The position numbers and the translations under genes were made by a program. DNA of 64,000 bases from Oscillospiraceae bacterium. GTDB lineage: Bacteria; Bacillota; Clostridia; Oscillospirales; Ruminococcaceae. The stretch spans positions 62,001 to 126,000 of the forward strand of contig JAFTTH010000002.1 in assembly GCA_017466885.1 (NCBI GenBank), in the 5' to 3' direction. This document shows, piece after piece, positions 16,369 to 24,392 of the stretch (the stretch's first letter is position 1; every line of letters begins with the position of its first letter). The notes beneath the pieces were generated by a model. That model did no database searches and was not told the DNA's origin. It saw nothing but the letters and a program-made list of their open reading frames with translations.

Positions 16369-17751
16369 ATGTCAAACCGTTATCAGGAGGTTTTCCACTC
16401 TGTGGCCGCTCACGGCGCCTTGGGAGACGGCAAAACCGACGACTCCGCCGCCATTGCGGCAACCATCTCCGCTGCTTTGGCAGAAAACCCGGAGAACACC
16501 GTTTATTTCCCCGATGGAATCTACCGTCTCTCCGCTCCGGTGGACTTTCCCGCTTCGCTGGATATGGTCTTTGAGGATCAGGCGGCGTTGCTTGTGGACC
16601 AGGAGGTGACTGTCCGGTGGGAAAGCCATCTGGAAGCAAGCCTGCACCCTGTCTTTACCGGTGCCGGCCGGGTGGATGGGCATCTGAATAACCCCCAGGC
16701 CTACCCCCAGTGGTATGGCGCTTTGGGAGACGGCAAGACCGACGATACCGAGGCCTTTCGCCGGGCCCTTCGCAATAGCGGCGCTCTGGCCATTCCCTAT
16801 ACCGAGGCCGGATATCTGTTGGGGGATCTTCCCATCTGCGAAATGAAAACCGTCTTTGGCTGTGACGATCAACTCTCCCGGATCATCGGCGCTCCCCATT
16901 GCCGGCACCTGTTTGAGCTGAAGGCTCCCGCCATTAAGATTTCCCATCTTTTCCTTGATATGTCCGGAACGGGGGAGAGCGTCTGCTTCTATTTTGACGT
17001 GCAGAAAAACCAACCCATCTCTCATGAGCAGGTATCAGATATTGTTACCGAGGGAGCATACCACGTAGTGGCTGACTCCCGGCTGGATAAGCGGACCGAG
17101 CACGTGTATATTACCAACACCGTTATTGACGGACTGGTCTGCCGCAATAGCCGGCAATCCGCCATCCGTACACGGAACTTCTGGGGCTTCATCTTCTTCC
17201 GGAATATCCTTTTGGATAACTCCGCCCTCACCGCCACGGACGGCAACTACGCCGCTATGGAGATTGAGGACAACGAAGGCGGAATCCTGCAGAATATCCG
17301 GATCATCGGCACGGGGAAGGCAGAAAACGACCGGGAGGTCGGCTTCCTTTACACCTGCAACGTTGCCACCTGGATGGATCAGTGCAGCGCGGAGCAGTTG
17401 GGGTCGGACGGTCTCCGCATCCAGAATGAGGGCTTCCATCTTTATTTCTCTAACGTTTCCTTCCGGAATATCCTGGGCCACGGAATGAATCTGGAGGGCT
17501 GCTTGTATCCCCAGATCCACTCAGTAACGGTAGAGGCCCATCCCGATGTTTCGGCTGACCGGTATGGGATCCTGGGCGACCGGCTGATCGATGCCCAGCT
17601 CAATCACCTTTCGGTGGCAGGCTACCCCGAGGCCGGAGTATTCCTGCAGAATAGCCACCATAACATTGTGACCGGACTGAACGTTACCGGCGCGAAGAAT
17701 CCTTACGTCGAAGGAAAGAACTGCGGCTTGAATGTCAGTCTTCTTTCCTGA
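16369..17751 (+). CDS. Pectate_lyase_3 type beta-helix protein with duplicated N-terminal motif
   Basis: 460 residues. The motif HGALGDGKTDDSAAI (about 16-30) is repeated as YGALGDGKTDDTEAF (about 116-130); this is the first-coil signature of the pectate-lyase_3/pectin-lyase-like superfamily seen in phage tailspikes and exopolysaccharide lyases. The rest is a beta-helix (IDGLVCRNSRQSAI, NVSFRNILGHGMNLEG). No signal peptide. Shares the YPQW[YF]G segment with the upstream protein, pointing to common origin. Substrate unknown. Confidence 0.7.
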   Translation: MSNRYQEVFHSVAAHGALGDGKTDDSAAIAATISAALAENPENTVYFPDGIYRLSAPVDFPASLDMVFEDQAALLVDQEVTVRWESHLEASLHPVFTGAGRVDGHLNNPQAYPQWYGALGDGKTDDTEAFRRALRNSGALAIPYTEAGYLLGDLPICEMKTVFGCDDQLSRIIGAPHCRHLFELKAPAIKISHLFLDMSGTGESVCFYFDVQKNQPISHEQVSDIVTEGAYHVVADSRLDKRTEHVYITNTVIDGLVCRNSRQSAIRTRNFWGFIFFRNILLDNSALTATDGNYAAMEIEDNEGGILQNIRIIGTGKAENDREVGFLYTCNVATWMDQCSAEQLGSDGLRIQNEGFHLYFSNVSFRNILGHGMNLEGCLYPQIHSVTVEAHPDVSADRYGILGDRLIDAQLNHLSVAGYPEAGVFLQNSHHNIVTGLNVTGAKNPYVEGKNCGLNVSLLS

Positions 17752-17765
17752 GCGCACCGTAAAAC

Positions 17766-17799
17766 GAGGCGGCAGAGCAGATCTGTCGCCTCTCTTTTT
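17766..17799 (+). terminator. Bidirectional intrinsic terminator
   Basis: GAGGCGGCAGA (17766-17776) pairs with TCTGTCGCCTC (17782-17792, one G-U), followed by TCTTTTTA. It separates convergent genes. Confidence 0.85.
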
Positions 17800-18415
17800 A
17801 TTCCCTCTTCCGGGACGCTTCGGCAATCAGCGCCGTTGCCAGCGGCACAATGGCGCAAAGGACAAGAACAAGGGCCAACTCCCCTCCGGTCAAGGAAACC
17901 GTCCCAAAGATCCGCTGCAGAGCGGGCAGATAGACCCCTCCCACCGCTATTCCCAGAGCGCAGATTATCCCGCCCCAAAGTCCCGGGCCGGAAAGACCCC
18001 CTTTTGTGCGGATGGCCTTCCCTCGCCCCTCTTCAAGAGCGTAAAGCAGTTGAGAGAGTGTCAGAGTCAGGAGAGCCGCCGTCCGGGCAGAAAGAATATT
18101 TTGCGTGGCAGAATAGAACAATATAAAGGCCGCTGGAGGGGTAATGCCCATCAGGACTCCCCGCATCAGCACCCAATAGATCCCCCTCCCCCCAAAATGC
18201 CCCTCCCTGGCCGAAGAAAGTCCAAGAATAAGAGCCGGCAGACCGTTTCCAACCAATGTAATCAACAAAAGCTGCCGGGGCAGAAGGATGTCAGGAAACC
18301 CCATACGCAATCCTGCAAAGAGGGTAATTGCCTCCCCCAGCTTGCACCCAAGAAGATATCGGAGCATTCTCCGGCATCCTCCGGGAACCCTTTCATCCAG
18401 CTTCCCCCCTTTCAT
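17798..18415 (-). pseudogene. Orphan C-terminal membrane domain of a P-type cation ATPase
   Basis: 205 residues matching only the last six TM helices (Cation_ATPase_C) of calcium/magnesium-type P-ATPases: RRMLRYLLGCKLGEAI corresponds to TM5 and LLPRQLLLITLVGNGLPAL to TM6. The actuator, phosphorylation (DKTGT) and nucleotide domains are absent, and nothing resembling them is found upstream on the minus strand. In TM6 the usual VTDGLPA is VGNGLPA, so a calcium-coordinating Asp is lost, while the TM5 Glu remains. Probably a decayed remnant; a stand-alone membrane protein cannot be excluded because the frame is intact. Confidence 0.7.
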
Positions 18416-18519
18416 CGGCCTCCCCTTCCCTTCTCTCTTCCATTTATATGGCAGGGAAATAGGAGATATCCTGCATTCTGCCGCTTACCGTTCCCTTTCG
18501 ACCGAATAGGGCAAACTTG

Positions 18520-18548
18520 TTGCAGAAGAGGAGCTTTTGGTGTAAGAT
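18520..18548 (+). promoter_or_regulatory. Promoter of LytTR/DUF3021 pair
   Basis: TTGCAG (18520-18525), 17 bases, TAAGAT (18543-18548), then AAGGAGG and the start at 18571. Confidence 0.55.
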
Positions 18549-18570
18549 AAAACTGCAAGGAGGAATTCAT

Positions 18571-19002
18571 ATGAATTGCAAGGTTACGATCGATCCAAAC
18601 CGCCCTGAAGAGATTTTGATTTACGCGCACCGGCAAACTCCGCTGGTTACGGCCATCCAGCGGTTGGCCGAGGAGGATGAGTTCGCCCTGATGGGTACAA
18701 ACGACCGGGAAACGGTCCCCCTCCGCCCATCGGACATTTTCTGCTTCATCTCAGAGCAGGATAAGGTCTATGCCCTCACCGCCACCGAAAAATTTCAACT
18801 CCGGTACCGGCTTTACCAGCTGGAGGAACGGCTTTCGGAGCAGTTTATCAAGATCAATCAGTCCTGCATCGCCAATATTCATGCCATTGAGCGGTTTGAC
18901 ACCTCCATATCAGGTGCCCTCCTCGTCCGCTTTCGGAATGGATATCGCGATTTCGTTTCCCGTAGATGCTTAAAAAACGTAAAAGAAAGGCTGGGTCTTT
19001 GA
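18571..19002 (+). CDS. LytTR DNA-binding domain regulator (no receiver)
   Basis: 143 residues. The C-terminal LytTR domain (about 45-143) has the family landmarks PLRPSDIFCFISEQDKVY and FIKINQSCIANIHAIERFD. There is no response-regulator domain, as in the LytTR-DUF3021 pairs of Firmicutes, where the membrane partner is thought to control the regulator. Start from AAGGAGG at 7 bases; the downstream gene overlaps its stop (TGATG). Likely autoregulatory; other targets unknown. Confidence 0.85.
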   Translation: MNCKVTIDPNRPEEILIYAHRQTPLVTAIQRLAEEDEFALMGTNDRETVPLRPSDIFCFISEQDKVYALTATEKFQLRYRLYQLEERLSEQFIKINQSCIANIHAIERFDTSISGALLVRFRNGYRDFVSRRCLKNVKERLGL

Positions 19003-19421
19003 TGAATCCTTATGTAAAACAGTTTCTCCACCGTGGACTGACCTTCGGTGGCTTTGGTCCCGTGATCGTCGGGATTGTTTATGCAGTCCTCCAGGAAGCC
19101 CTCCCCGGGTTTGCCCTCTCGGGATGGGAGGTGCTGCTGGCCATCCTCTCCACCTATCTGCTTGCTTTCGTTCAGGCAGGTGTCTCGGTCTTTAACCAAA
19201 TCGAGCATTGGCCGTTGGCAAAATCCATCCTCTGTCACTTTGGCTGTCTCTACGTTGCCTATTCGGTATGCTATCTTGCCAATACCTGGATTCCCTTTGA
19301 GCCGATGGTGCTGTTGATTTTTACCGGGATCTTTGTGCTGGCATATCTTATCATCTGGCTGACGGTATTTTTCATCGTTCGTTCCACCCGAAATCGGTTA
19401 AACCGCCGGCTGGCGCAATAA
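19002..19421 (+). CDS. DUF3021 four-helix membrane protein
   Basis: 139 residues with four predicted TM helices and the DUF3021 hallmarks FLHRGLTFGGFGPVIVGIVY and FVQAGVSVFNQIEHWP. DUF3021 proteins are almost always encoded with a LytTR regulator and are presumed to hold it in check at the membrane. Translation is coupled: the ATG overlaps the upstream TGA. Followed at once by a strong terminator. Confidence 0.85.
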   Translation: MNPYVKQFLHRGLTFGGFGPVIVGIVYAVLQEALPGFALSGWEVLLAILSTYLLAFVQAGVSVFNQIEHWPLAKSILCHFGCLYVAYSVCYLANTWIPFEPMVLLIFTGIFVLAYLIIWLTVFFIVRSTRNRLNRRLAQ

Positions 19422-19426
19422 AAAAT

Positions 19427-19460
19427 GAAGCGGTAACGTACTGTTACCGCTTCTCTTTTT
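19427..19460 (+). terminator. Bidirectional intrinsic terminator
   Basis: GAAGCGGTAAC (19427-19437) pairs perfectly with GTTACCGCTTC (19443-19453), followed by TCTTTTTT; it reaches into the 3' end of the convergent peptidase gene. Confidence 0.9.
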
Positions 19461-20022
19461 TCTCTTCCGTTTCTGCCAGGATTCCCCGGGGATACACCGG
19501 GGCTTTTTTCAACAGCGCCCGCCGCTCAAGATGATCGGGCAGGATGGATGCCACCAGCGCGTGAAAGGCGGGGGAGTGATCGTGCCGCGCTATGTGGGCA
19601 AGCTCATGCACCACCACATAGTCAATAGCCTCGGCCGGATAACGCATCAGCAGACAGGAGAAGGAGATGGAATTTCTCCCGCTGCAGGAGCCGAACCGAG
19701 TCCTTGCAGAGGTGATTCGCACCGCCGTAGGGGCAAGGCCCATTTTCCCGGAGAAATACGCAACCCGACCGGGCAGGTATTCCTTTGCCTGCCGGCGAAG
19801 CTCCTCTACGGTTTCCTCATCCGGAGGGGGGAAGGCTTCCTCCCGCTCCCGGCGAAGCCGCAGCTTTTCCTCCGCCCAAGCCCGATATTTTTCCACAAAG
19901 GCCTCGATCTCCCTCTGGGAACAACAGTTTGGCACCCGGACAATCACTTCCCCTTCCCGGCTGATCTCAATGGAAAGGGTCCGCCGCGCCGACCGGACGA
20001 TCCGGCAATCGGAAAGCTCCAT
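19444..20022 (-). CDS. YgjP-type (DUF45, M48-like) metallopeptidase
   Basis: 192 residues. Zinc-peptidase signature VVVHELAHIARHDHSPAF (HExxH plus downstream His) near 130-150, preceded by RTRFGSCSGRNSISFS, a conserved block of the YgjP/DUF45 family. Physiological substrate unknown. The start lies 9 bases after the HD-domain gene stop, so the two are co-transcribed. Confidence 0.85.
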   Translation of the reverse strand: MELSDCRIVRSARRTLSIEISREGEVIVRVPNCCSQREIEAFVEKYRAWAEEKLRLRREREEAFPPPDEETVEELRRQAKEYLPGRVAYFSGKMGLAPTAVRITSARTRFGSCSGRNSISFSCLLMRYPAEAIDYVVVHELAHIARHDHSPAFHALVASILPDHLERRALLKKAPVYPRGILAETEEKKEKR

Positions 20023-20031
20023 TCTCTCACC

Positions 20032-20697
20032 TCAAAGGAGACGCTGATCGTTGATCCAAAGGGCAAAGGACCTCCCCAAAAACTCCGCCGCCCGGCGGCA
20101 AAGGAGCATCCGCTCCAGAAAGATCTCAAAATAGCTCATCACCGCGCAGATCTCAGTATCAATAGTAATTCGCAGCTCCACCCGATTTTTATCCTCCGAA
20201 ATGGTCAGGGAGGAGCTCTCCACCGAGTAGTTGACCCGGTCGTGAATATCAAAACTCATTTGATCGGTATTCCGGACACGGCTCCGCCGGACGTCCGCCT
20301 TATCTGCCAGAATCAGCGCCGCAGCAATGGGCGTTGCAGGAACGGCGGTGCCTTCATCATGGTTCCCGATGGCCGAAACAACATCCGCCAGCTCATCTGC
20401 CGGCATCCCCAGCCGATCCAAAATCCGGAAAGCCATTACCGCGCCGCTCTGAGCGTGGTCGATCCGGTTGATAACGTTCCCAATATCGTGCATAAATCCG
20501 GCAATCCGGGCAAGCTCCGCCGTCCGCTCGGGGTAACCCATCTTCAGCAGGATCTCTCCCGCCCGCTCGGCAGTAATGGCCATATGGGCAAAGGAATGCT
20601 CGGTATACCCCATTGCGGATAAAACGGCATCCGCCTTTTTGATATAGGTGCGGATCTCCTCATTTTTGCGGATCTCCTCATAGGTCAAAAGAGCCAT
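20032..20697 (-). CDS. HD-domain phosphohydrolase
   Basis: 221 residues. Metal ligands of the HD superfamily: HSFAHM, FMHDIGN, NHDEG and a later Asp in ILADKADVRR. Resembles stand-alone HD hydrolases of unknown nucleotide substrate found in clostridia. It is separated from the purine operon upstream by a terminator, so it likely has its own promoter near 20.7 kb, though no clear -35/-10 was identified. Confidence 0.8.
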   Translation of the reverse strand: MALLTYEEIRKNEEIRTYIKKADAVLSAMGYTEHSFAHMAITAERAGEILLKMGYPERTAELARIAGFMHDIGNVINRIDHAQSGAVMAFRILDRLGMPADELADVVSAIGNHDEGTAVPATPIAAALILADKADVRRSRVRNTDQMSFDIHDRVNYSVESSSLTISEDKNRVELRITIDTEICAVMSYFEIFLERMLLCRRAAEFLGRSFALWINDQRLL

Positions 20698-20721
20698 AAT
20701 GTTTCCTGCCTTTCCTTACAG

Positions 20722-20764
20722 AATAAAATCGGAGGAACCTCCGTTTTTGGGGAAGTCCCTCCGA
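20722..20764 (-). terminator. Terminator of the purine operon
   Basis: Minus strand TCGGAGG (20764-20758) pairs with CCTCCGA (20735-20729), then TTTTAT. A smaller internal CGGAGG/CCTCCG stem can compete. Confidence 0.6.
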
Positions 20765-20788
20765 AAAGATGGCGCTTCCGCCCGGTTC

Positions 20789-21967
20789 TTAGTGATGGAA
20801 GAGGCGGATTCCGGTGAAGGCCATGGTCATATGATACCGGTTGCAGGCTTCGATGACATTGTCATCCCGGACAGAACCGCCCGGCTGGGCGATATACTGC
20901 ACGCCGCTCTTCTTTGCCCGCTCAATATTATCCCCAAAGGGGAAGAATGCATCCGATCCCAGAGATACACCGCTCATGGTATCTAACCAGCGGCGCTTCT
21001 CTTCCCGGCTCAGCGGCTGGGGACGCTCGGTGAAGAAATTCTGCCAGGTTCCCTCCCGAAGAACGTCATCATAATCATCAGAGATGAAAACATCAATGGT
21101 ATTATCCCGATCGGGACGACGAATATCCGCCCGGAAGGGAAGGGCCAGCACCGCCGGATGCTGACGGAGATACCAGTTATCCGCCTTATTGCCCGCCAAA
21201 CGGGTGCAATGGACACGGGACTGCTGGCCGGCACCGATGCCGATGGCCTGGCCGTCCTTCACATAGCAGACGGAGTTGGACTGGGTATATTTGAGGGTAA
21301 TCAGGGAGATCAGCAGATCCCGGACGGCATTCTCGGGCAGGCTCTTTTCCTCGGTGACGATATTGGCCAGGAGAGAGGGCTCAAGCTTGAGCTCGTTTCT
21401 GCCCTGCTCAAAGGTGATCCCGTAGCAATCCTTCCGCTCCACCGGGGCGGGACGGTAGCTGGGGTCCATTTTGATGATGTTATAGGTGCCCTTACGCTTT
21501 CCCTTGAGGATCTCCAGTGCCTCGGGAGTATAACCGGGGGCGATTACACCGTCCGATACCTCTTTGGCGATAATGGCCGCAGTCTGGCGGTCGCACTCAT
21601 CCGAGAGGGCAATAAAGTCACCGTAGGAGGACATTCTGTCCGCCCCTCTGGCCCGGGCATAGGCGCAAGCCAAAGGAGAAAGCTCAAACTCCTCCACAAA
21701 ATAGATCTTCTTGAGGGTATCATCCAGGGGCAGACCCACAGCGGCGCCCGCCGGGCTGACATGCTTAAAGGAAGCAGCGGCAGGAAGGCCGGTAGCCTCC
21801 TTCAGCTCGCAAACAAGCTGCCAGCTATTGAAAGCATCCAGCAGGTTGATATAGCCGGGACGGCCGTTGAGCACCTCAATGGGGAGCTCACCCTCCGCGC
21901 AAAAGATTCTGGAGGGGGTCTGGTTGGGGTTGCATCCGTATTTAAGAAGAAGCTCGTTCATTTTCAT
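20789..21967 (-). CDS. purH: Stand-alone AICAR transformylase (PurH C-terminal type)
   Basis: 392 residues. Formylates AICAR to FAICAR with 10-formyl-THF, the ninth step of IMP synthesis. The catalytic Lys-His pair lies in AASFKHVSPAGAAVG; other blocks are SYGDFIALSDECD, QSNSVCYVKDGQAIGIGAGQ and DAFFPFGDNIERA. The N-terminal IMP cyclohydrolase domain of normal bifunctional PurH is missing; that activity is encoded separately by the preceding gene. Last gene of the purE-F-M-N operon, 17 bases after the cyclohydrolase. Confidence 0.92.
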   Translation of the reverse strand: MKMNELLLKYGCNPNQTPSRIFCAEGELPIEVLNGRPGYINLLDAFNSWQLVCELKEATGLPAAASFKHVSPAGAAVGLPLDDTLKKIYFVEEFELSPLACAYARARGADRMSSYGDFIALSDECDRQTAAIIAKEVSDGVIAPGYTPEALEILKGKRKGTYNIIKMDPSYRPAPVERKDCYGITFEQGRNELKLEPSLLANIVTEEKSLPENAVRDLLISLITLKYTQSNSVCYVKDGQAIGIGAGQQSRVHCTRLAGNKADNWYLRQHPAVLALPFRADIRRPDRDNTIDVFISDDYDDVLREGTWQNFFTERPQPLSREEKRRWLDTMSGVSLGSDAFFPFGDNIERAKKSGVQYIAQPGGSVRDDNVIEACNRYHMTMAFTGIRLFHH

Positions 21968-21984
21968 TCCGTTCCTTTCTGTTA

Positions 21985-22701
21985 TTACTGCTCGGCACCG
22001 TTGACGATTCGGGTCTGGGTCTGGCCGGTGGCAAGGTCGATATACCGGACGAAAAGGGAAACCTTATTTTCGCTATCCAGCGCATTCCAGAGGTTTGCGG
22101 TAAATTCATCAATCCCGCCCGAGATGGTCACATTCTTGGGCTCTCCGGTAAAGGAGGGGAGGGGATTTCCGTCTCCCTGGTAGGTGTGGATCAGGTGGCC
22201 CTCACCGGCGGGAGTGCCCGAATACTCATAGAAGAACCGCAGGGGACGGCTCTCCACGCCGCCCTCTGTTTTCAGGATGGAGAGCCGGTAGGAAAGGGCG
22301 CCGTCCTCCACGTGGCAAAGGCCCGAAATGCGGGGGGTAAAGTTGGGGGAATCGGGCTCAAAGGTGCGGGTGCGAAGGGCATCCTCAAAGGTTTTCCCCT
22401 CGGCCATAAAGTCACGGATGGTATCAGTCTGGTCACCGTTGGTAACGATGGTATCCTTCCCCAGCACCCGGACAGGATAATAGATAATCAGAGAGGGATC
22501 GGAAAGCTTCGCGGGATCGTAAGCCTTGGTCCGCATCTCCTCCCCTTCCATTACAAAAACGCGGTTCCGGCTATTGACGCTCCGCCCCATAATAAAATAT
22601 CCGCAAACGGCATATTTGCCACAATCCGATTTTCCCAGGAGGATTCCTCTTCCGGGATAGGCATTGGCGGAAAGATCTGCAAAAAGATTCATTGCTGCCA
22701 T
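21985..22701 (-). CDS. purO: IMP cyclohydrolase, archaeal PurO type
   Basis: 238 residues. Closes FAICAR to IMP. The sequence YPGRGILLGKSDCGKYAVCG and FIMGRSVNSRNRVFV match the PurO family first known from archaea and also found in some clostridia; there is no similarity to the MGS-like cyclohydrolase domain of bacterial PurH. Directly precedes the stand-alone AICAR transformylase, so the pair replaces bifunctional PurH. Assignment from remembered family motifs; a profile search would confirm. Confidence 0.85.
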   Translation of the reverse strand: MAAMNLFADLSANAYPGRGILLGKSDCGKYAVCGYFIMGRSVNSRNRVFVMEGEEMRTKAYDPAKLSDPSLIIYYPVRVLGKDTIVTNGDQTDTIRDFMAEGKTFEDALRTRTFEPDSPNFTPRISGLCHVEDGALSYRLSILKTEGGVESRPLRFFYEYSGTPAGEGHLIHTYQGDGNPLPSFTGEPKNVTISGGIDEFTANLWNALDSENKVSLFVRYIDLATGQTQTRIVNGAEQ

Positions 22702-22725
22702 AATGTTCGATCCTTTCTCTTTTGT

Positions 22726-23352
22726 TTATTCTTTGATGGTGACCTTTCTGCCCGATACCTCCAGCCGGTCGGCGCAGAAAAGCTCACAGGCCTGGGGAAG
22801 CAACTTCCATTCAGCCTCCTCCATCACCCGGCGCTGCAGGATCTCGGGGGTGTCCCCCTCCTTGATCTCTACCGCCTTTTGGAGGATAATGGCACCGCCA
22901 TCCGTCACCTCATTGACGAAATGGACGGTCGCCCCGGTCAGACGGACACCGTAATCCAGCGCCGCCTGGTGGACCCGAAGGCCATAATACCCATCCCCGC
23001 AGAAGGAGGGAATGAGGGCCGGATGGACGTTAATGATCCGGTTCTGGTAGGTGCGGGTAAACTCCTCCGAGAGGATGCTCATATATCCCGCCAAAACAAT
23101 CAGGTCGATCTGCTCTGACTCCAGAATGGAGATCATATGAGCGTCCTGCTCGCCCTGGGAGGCAAAATCCTTCTTCCGGACAACGTAGGTCCGGATTCCA
23201 TTCTCCTGGGCGCGGGTCAGAGCGTAAGCATCCTCCCGGCTGGAGATCACGCAGCGGATCGTACCGCTTTTGAGAAGACCGCTCTTTTCCGCCTCAATGA
23301 GGGCGGCGAGGTTGGTGCCTCCTCCCGAAACAAATACTGCAATATGTTTCAT
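22726..23352 (-). CDS. purN: Phosphoribosylglycinamide formyltransferase PurN
   Basis: 208 residues. Transfers formyl from 10-formyl-THF to GAR. N-terminal FVSGGGTNLAALIEA binds phosphate; catalytic Asn-His in RIINVHPALIPSF and Asp in EVTDGGAIILQ are intact. Lies 11 bases downstream of purM. Confidence 0.96.
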   Translation of the reverse strand: MKHIAVFVSGGGTNLAALIEAEKSGLLKSGTIRCVISSREDAYALTRAQENGIRTYVVRKKDFASQGEQDAHMISILESEQIDLIVLAGYMSILSEEFTRTYQNRIINVHPALIPSFCGDGYYGLRVHQAALDYGVRLTGATVHFVNEVTDGGAIILQKAVEIKEGDTPEILQRRVMEEAEWKLLPQACELFCADRLEVSGRKVTIKE

Positions 23353-23363
23353 TCCGTTGCTCC

Positions 23364-24392
23364 TCAGATGATCTTGACACCCTCACCGGCAACACAGCGT
23401 CCGATGATCCGGGCATCCTCACCGTTTGCCTTCAAACAGGCCACCGCACGGTCCGCATCCTCCGCCTTAACGGCAATGCAAAGGCCGGTGCCCATATTGA
23501 AGGTATTGAACATATCCCGCTCGGGGATATCGCCGGTCTTCTGGATCAGCTGGAAGATGGCGGGGATTTCCAAAGAATCCTTCTCGATCTCCGCGCCGAT
23601 TCCCGCAGGGAACATCCGGGGGATATTCTCGTAGAAGCCACCGCCGGTGATATGGGAAACACCCTGCACCTCCACCTCTTCCATCAACGCCAGGAGAGGA
23701 CGGACATAAATCCTGGTGGGAGCAAGGAGCGCCTCACCCAGGGTCTTGCCCAACTCAGGACGGTACTCCTTCATATCGCAGCCCTCAAAAACCTTCCGGA
23801 CGAGGGAGAAGCCATTGGAGTGGACACCCGAGGAAGCCACACCGATCAGCACGCTTCCCGGGGCGATCTTGGTTCCGTCAATGATCTTTTCCCGGTCAAC
23901 CATACCCACGCAGAAGCCTGCCAGGTCATACTCCTCCTCGGGGTAGAAGCCGGGCATTTCAGCGGTCTCACCACCGATAAGGGCACATCCCGCCTGGCGG
24001 CAACCGTCTGCCACACCCGAAACGATCCCCGCTACCCGCTCGGGATCATTTTTCCCCACAGCCAGGTAATCCAGGAAGAATAGCGGCTTTGCGCCACAGC
24101 AAACAACATCGTTGACACACATAGCAACGCAGTCGATTCCAATGGTATCGTGCTTGCCGAGGGTGAAGGCAATCTTCAGCTTGGTACCGACACCGTCCGT
24201 CCCCGAAACGAGGACCGGCTCCTTCATTCCAGCGATATTGGGCTGAAAAAGCCCTCCAAAGCCGCCGATCCCGGTCAGAACACCCTCGATATTGGTGGAT
24301 TCCACGAAGGGCCGCATCTTTTTGACTGCTTCATACCCGGCGGTAACATCTACGCCGGCCTTTTTGTAACTCTCGCTATGGCTATCCATCAT
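23364..24392 (-). CDS. purM: Phosphoribosylformylglycinamidine cyclo-ligase PurM
   Basis: 342 residues. ATP-dependent closure of FGAM to AIR. Hallmarks: SGTDGVGTKLKIAF, CALIGGETAEMPGFY, SSGVHSNGFSLVRK and HITGGGFYENIPRM. Its start overlaps the purF stop by four bases, so translation is coupled. Confidence 0.97.
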   Translation of the reverse strand: MMDSHSESYKKAGVDVTAGYEAVKKMRPFVESTNIEGVLTGIGGFGGLFQPNIAGMKEPVLVSGTDGVGTKLKIAFTLGKHDTIGIDCVAMCVNDVVCCGAKPLFFLDYLAVGKNDPERVAGIVSGVADGCRQAGCALIGGETAEMPGFYPEEEYDLAGFCVGMVDREKIIDGTKIAPGSVLIGVASSGVHSNGFSLVRKVFEGCDMKEYRPELGKTLGEALLAPTRIYVRPLLALMEEVEVQGVSHITGGGFYENIPRMFPAGIGAEIEKDSLEIPAIFQLIQKTGDIPERDMFNTFNMGTGLCIAVKAEDADRAVACLKANGEDARIIGRCVAGEGVKII

